NCBI GenBank assembly: GCA_001303225.1
Contig: LJNI01000130.1
Coordinates: 1-6,436, forward strand
Direction of reading: 5' to 3'
DNA length: 6,436 nt
Source of the DNA: a candidate division TA06 bacterium DG_78
GTDB lineage: Bacteria; Hydrothermota; Tepidihabitantia; SM23-42
Part shown: one piece after another, positions 6,426-6,436 of the stretch
How positions within the stretch are numbered: the first letter of the stretch is position 1
Layout of the letters: each line of letters starts with the position of its first letter
Position numbers and translations under genes: made by a program
The notes under the pieces: model-generated
What the model was told of the DNA's origin: nothing
The model's database searches: none
What the model saw: only the letters and a program-made list of their open reading frames with translations

Positions 6426-6436
6426 TACTATAGAAT

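Noticed and set aside
6427..6432. TATAGT on the minus strand as a -10 box for the regulator gene
   Set aside because: Transcription would start within or after the ribosome binding site, and the -35 region is outside the window, so it cannot be supported.

Overview
The window holds one complete RND-type tripartite efflux operon on the plus strand, a structured intergenic region, and a convergent winged-helix regulator on the minus strand. An outer-membrane factor, a periplasmic adaptor and an inner-membrane RND pump, preceded by a small beta-barrel protein, imply a diderm (Gram-negative-type) bacterium. By eye the base composition is mid-range with no strong skew. The genes are packed with almost no spacing, and the pump and the winged-helix protein are of types common in uncultured candidate phyla. 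I cannot name the organism. A deep-branching or candidate-phylum bacterium is a low-confidence inference.

Layout. Bases 1-602: the 3' part, probably all but the first base, of a small outer-membrane beta-barrel protein. Bases 605-1876: a TolC-family outer-membrane factor. Bases 1877-2761: a membrane fusion protein (adaptor) of only 294 residues. Bases 2761-5844: an AcrB/HAE1-like RND transporter of 1027 residues. The spacings are 2 nt between genes 1 and 2, 0 nt between genes 2 and 3, and a 1-nt overlap (TGATG) between genes 3 and 4. Genes 2 to 4 each have a good Shine-Dalgarno sequence lying inside the end of the preceding gene, so the block is almost certainly one transcript with coupled translation. 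Its promoter lies upstream of the window. Bases 5845-6079 carry no credible gene. They hold two consecutive inverted-repeat structures and a three-copy 7-nt tandem repeat. Bases 6080-6409 (minus) encode a 109-residue winged-helix DNA-binding protein whose promoter is largely or wholly outside the window.

How the genes work together. The RND pump would take substrate from the periplasm or inner-membrane outer leaflet using the proton gradient. The adaptor would link it to the TolC-like duct for export. The substrate cannot be read from the sequence. The most notable feature is the adaptor: its two lipoyl half-motifs are joined by only about 12 residues, so it lacks the long alpha-helical hairpin that normally contacts TolC, while the TolC-like partner still has ordinary-looking tip repeats. 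I found no wholly new system here. The points most worth following are this short adaptor, the co-transcribed beta-barrel protein, and the structured intergenic region.
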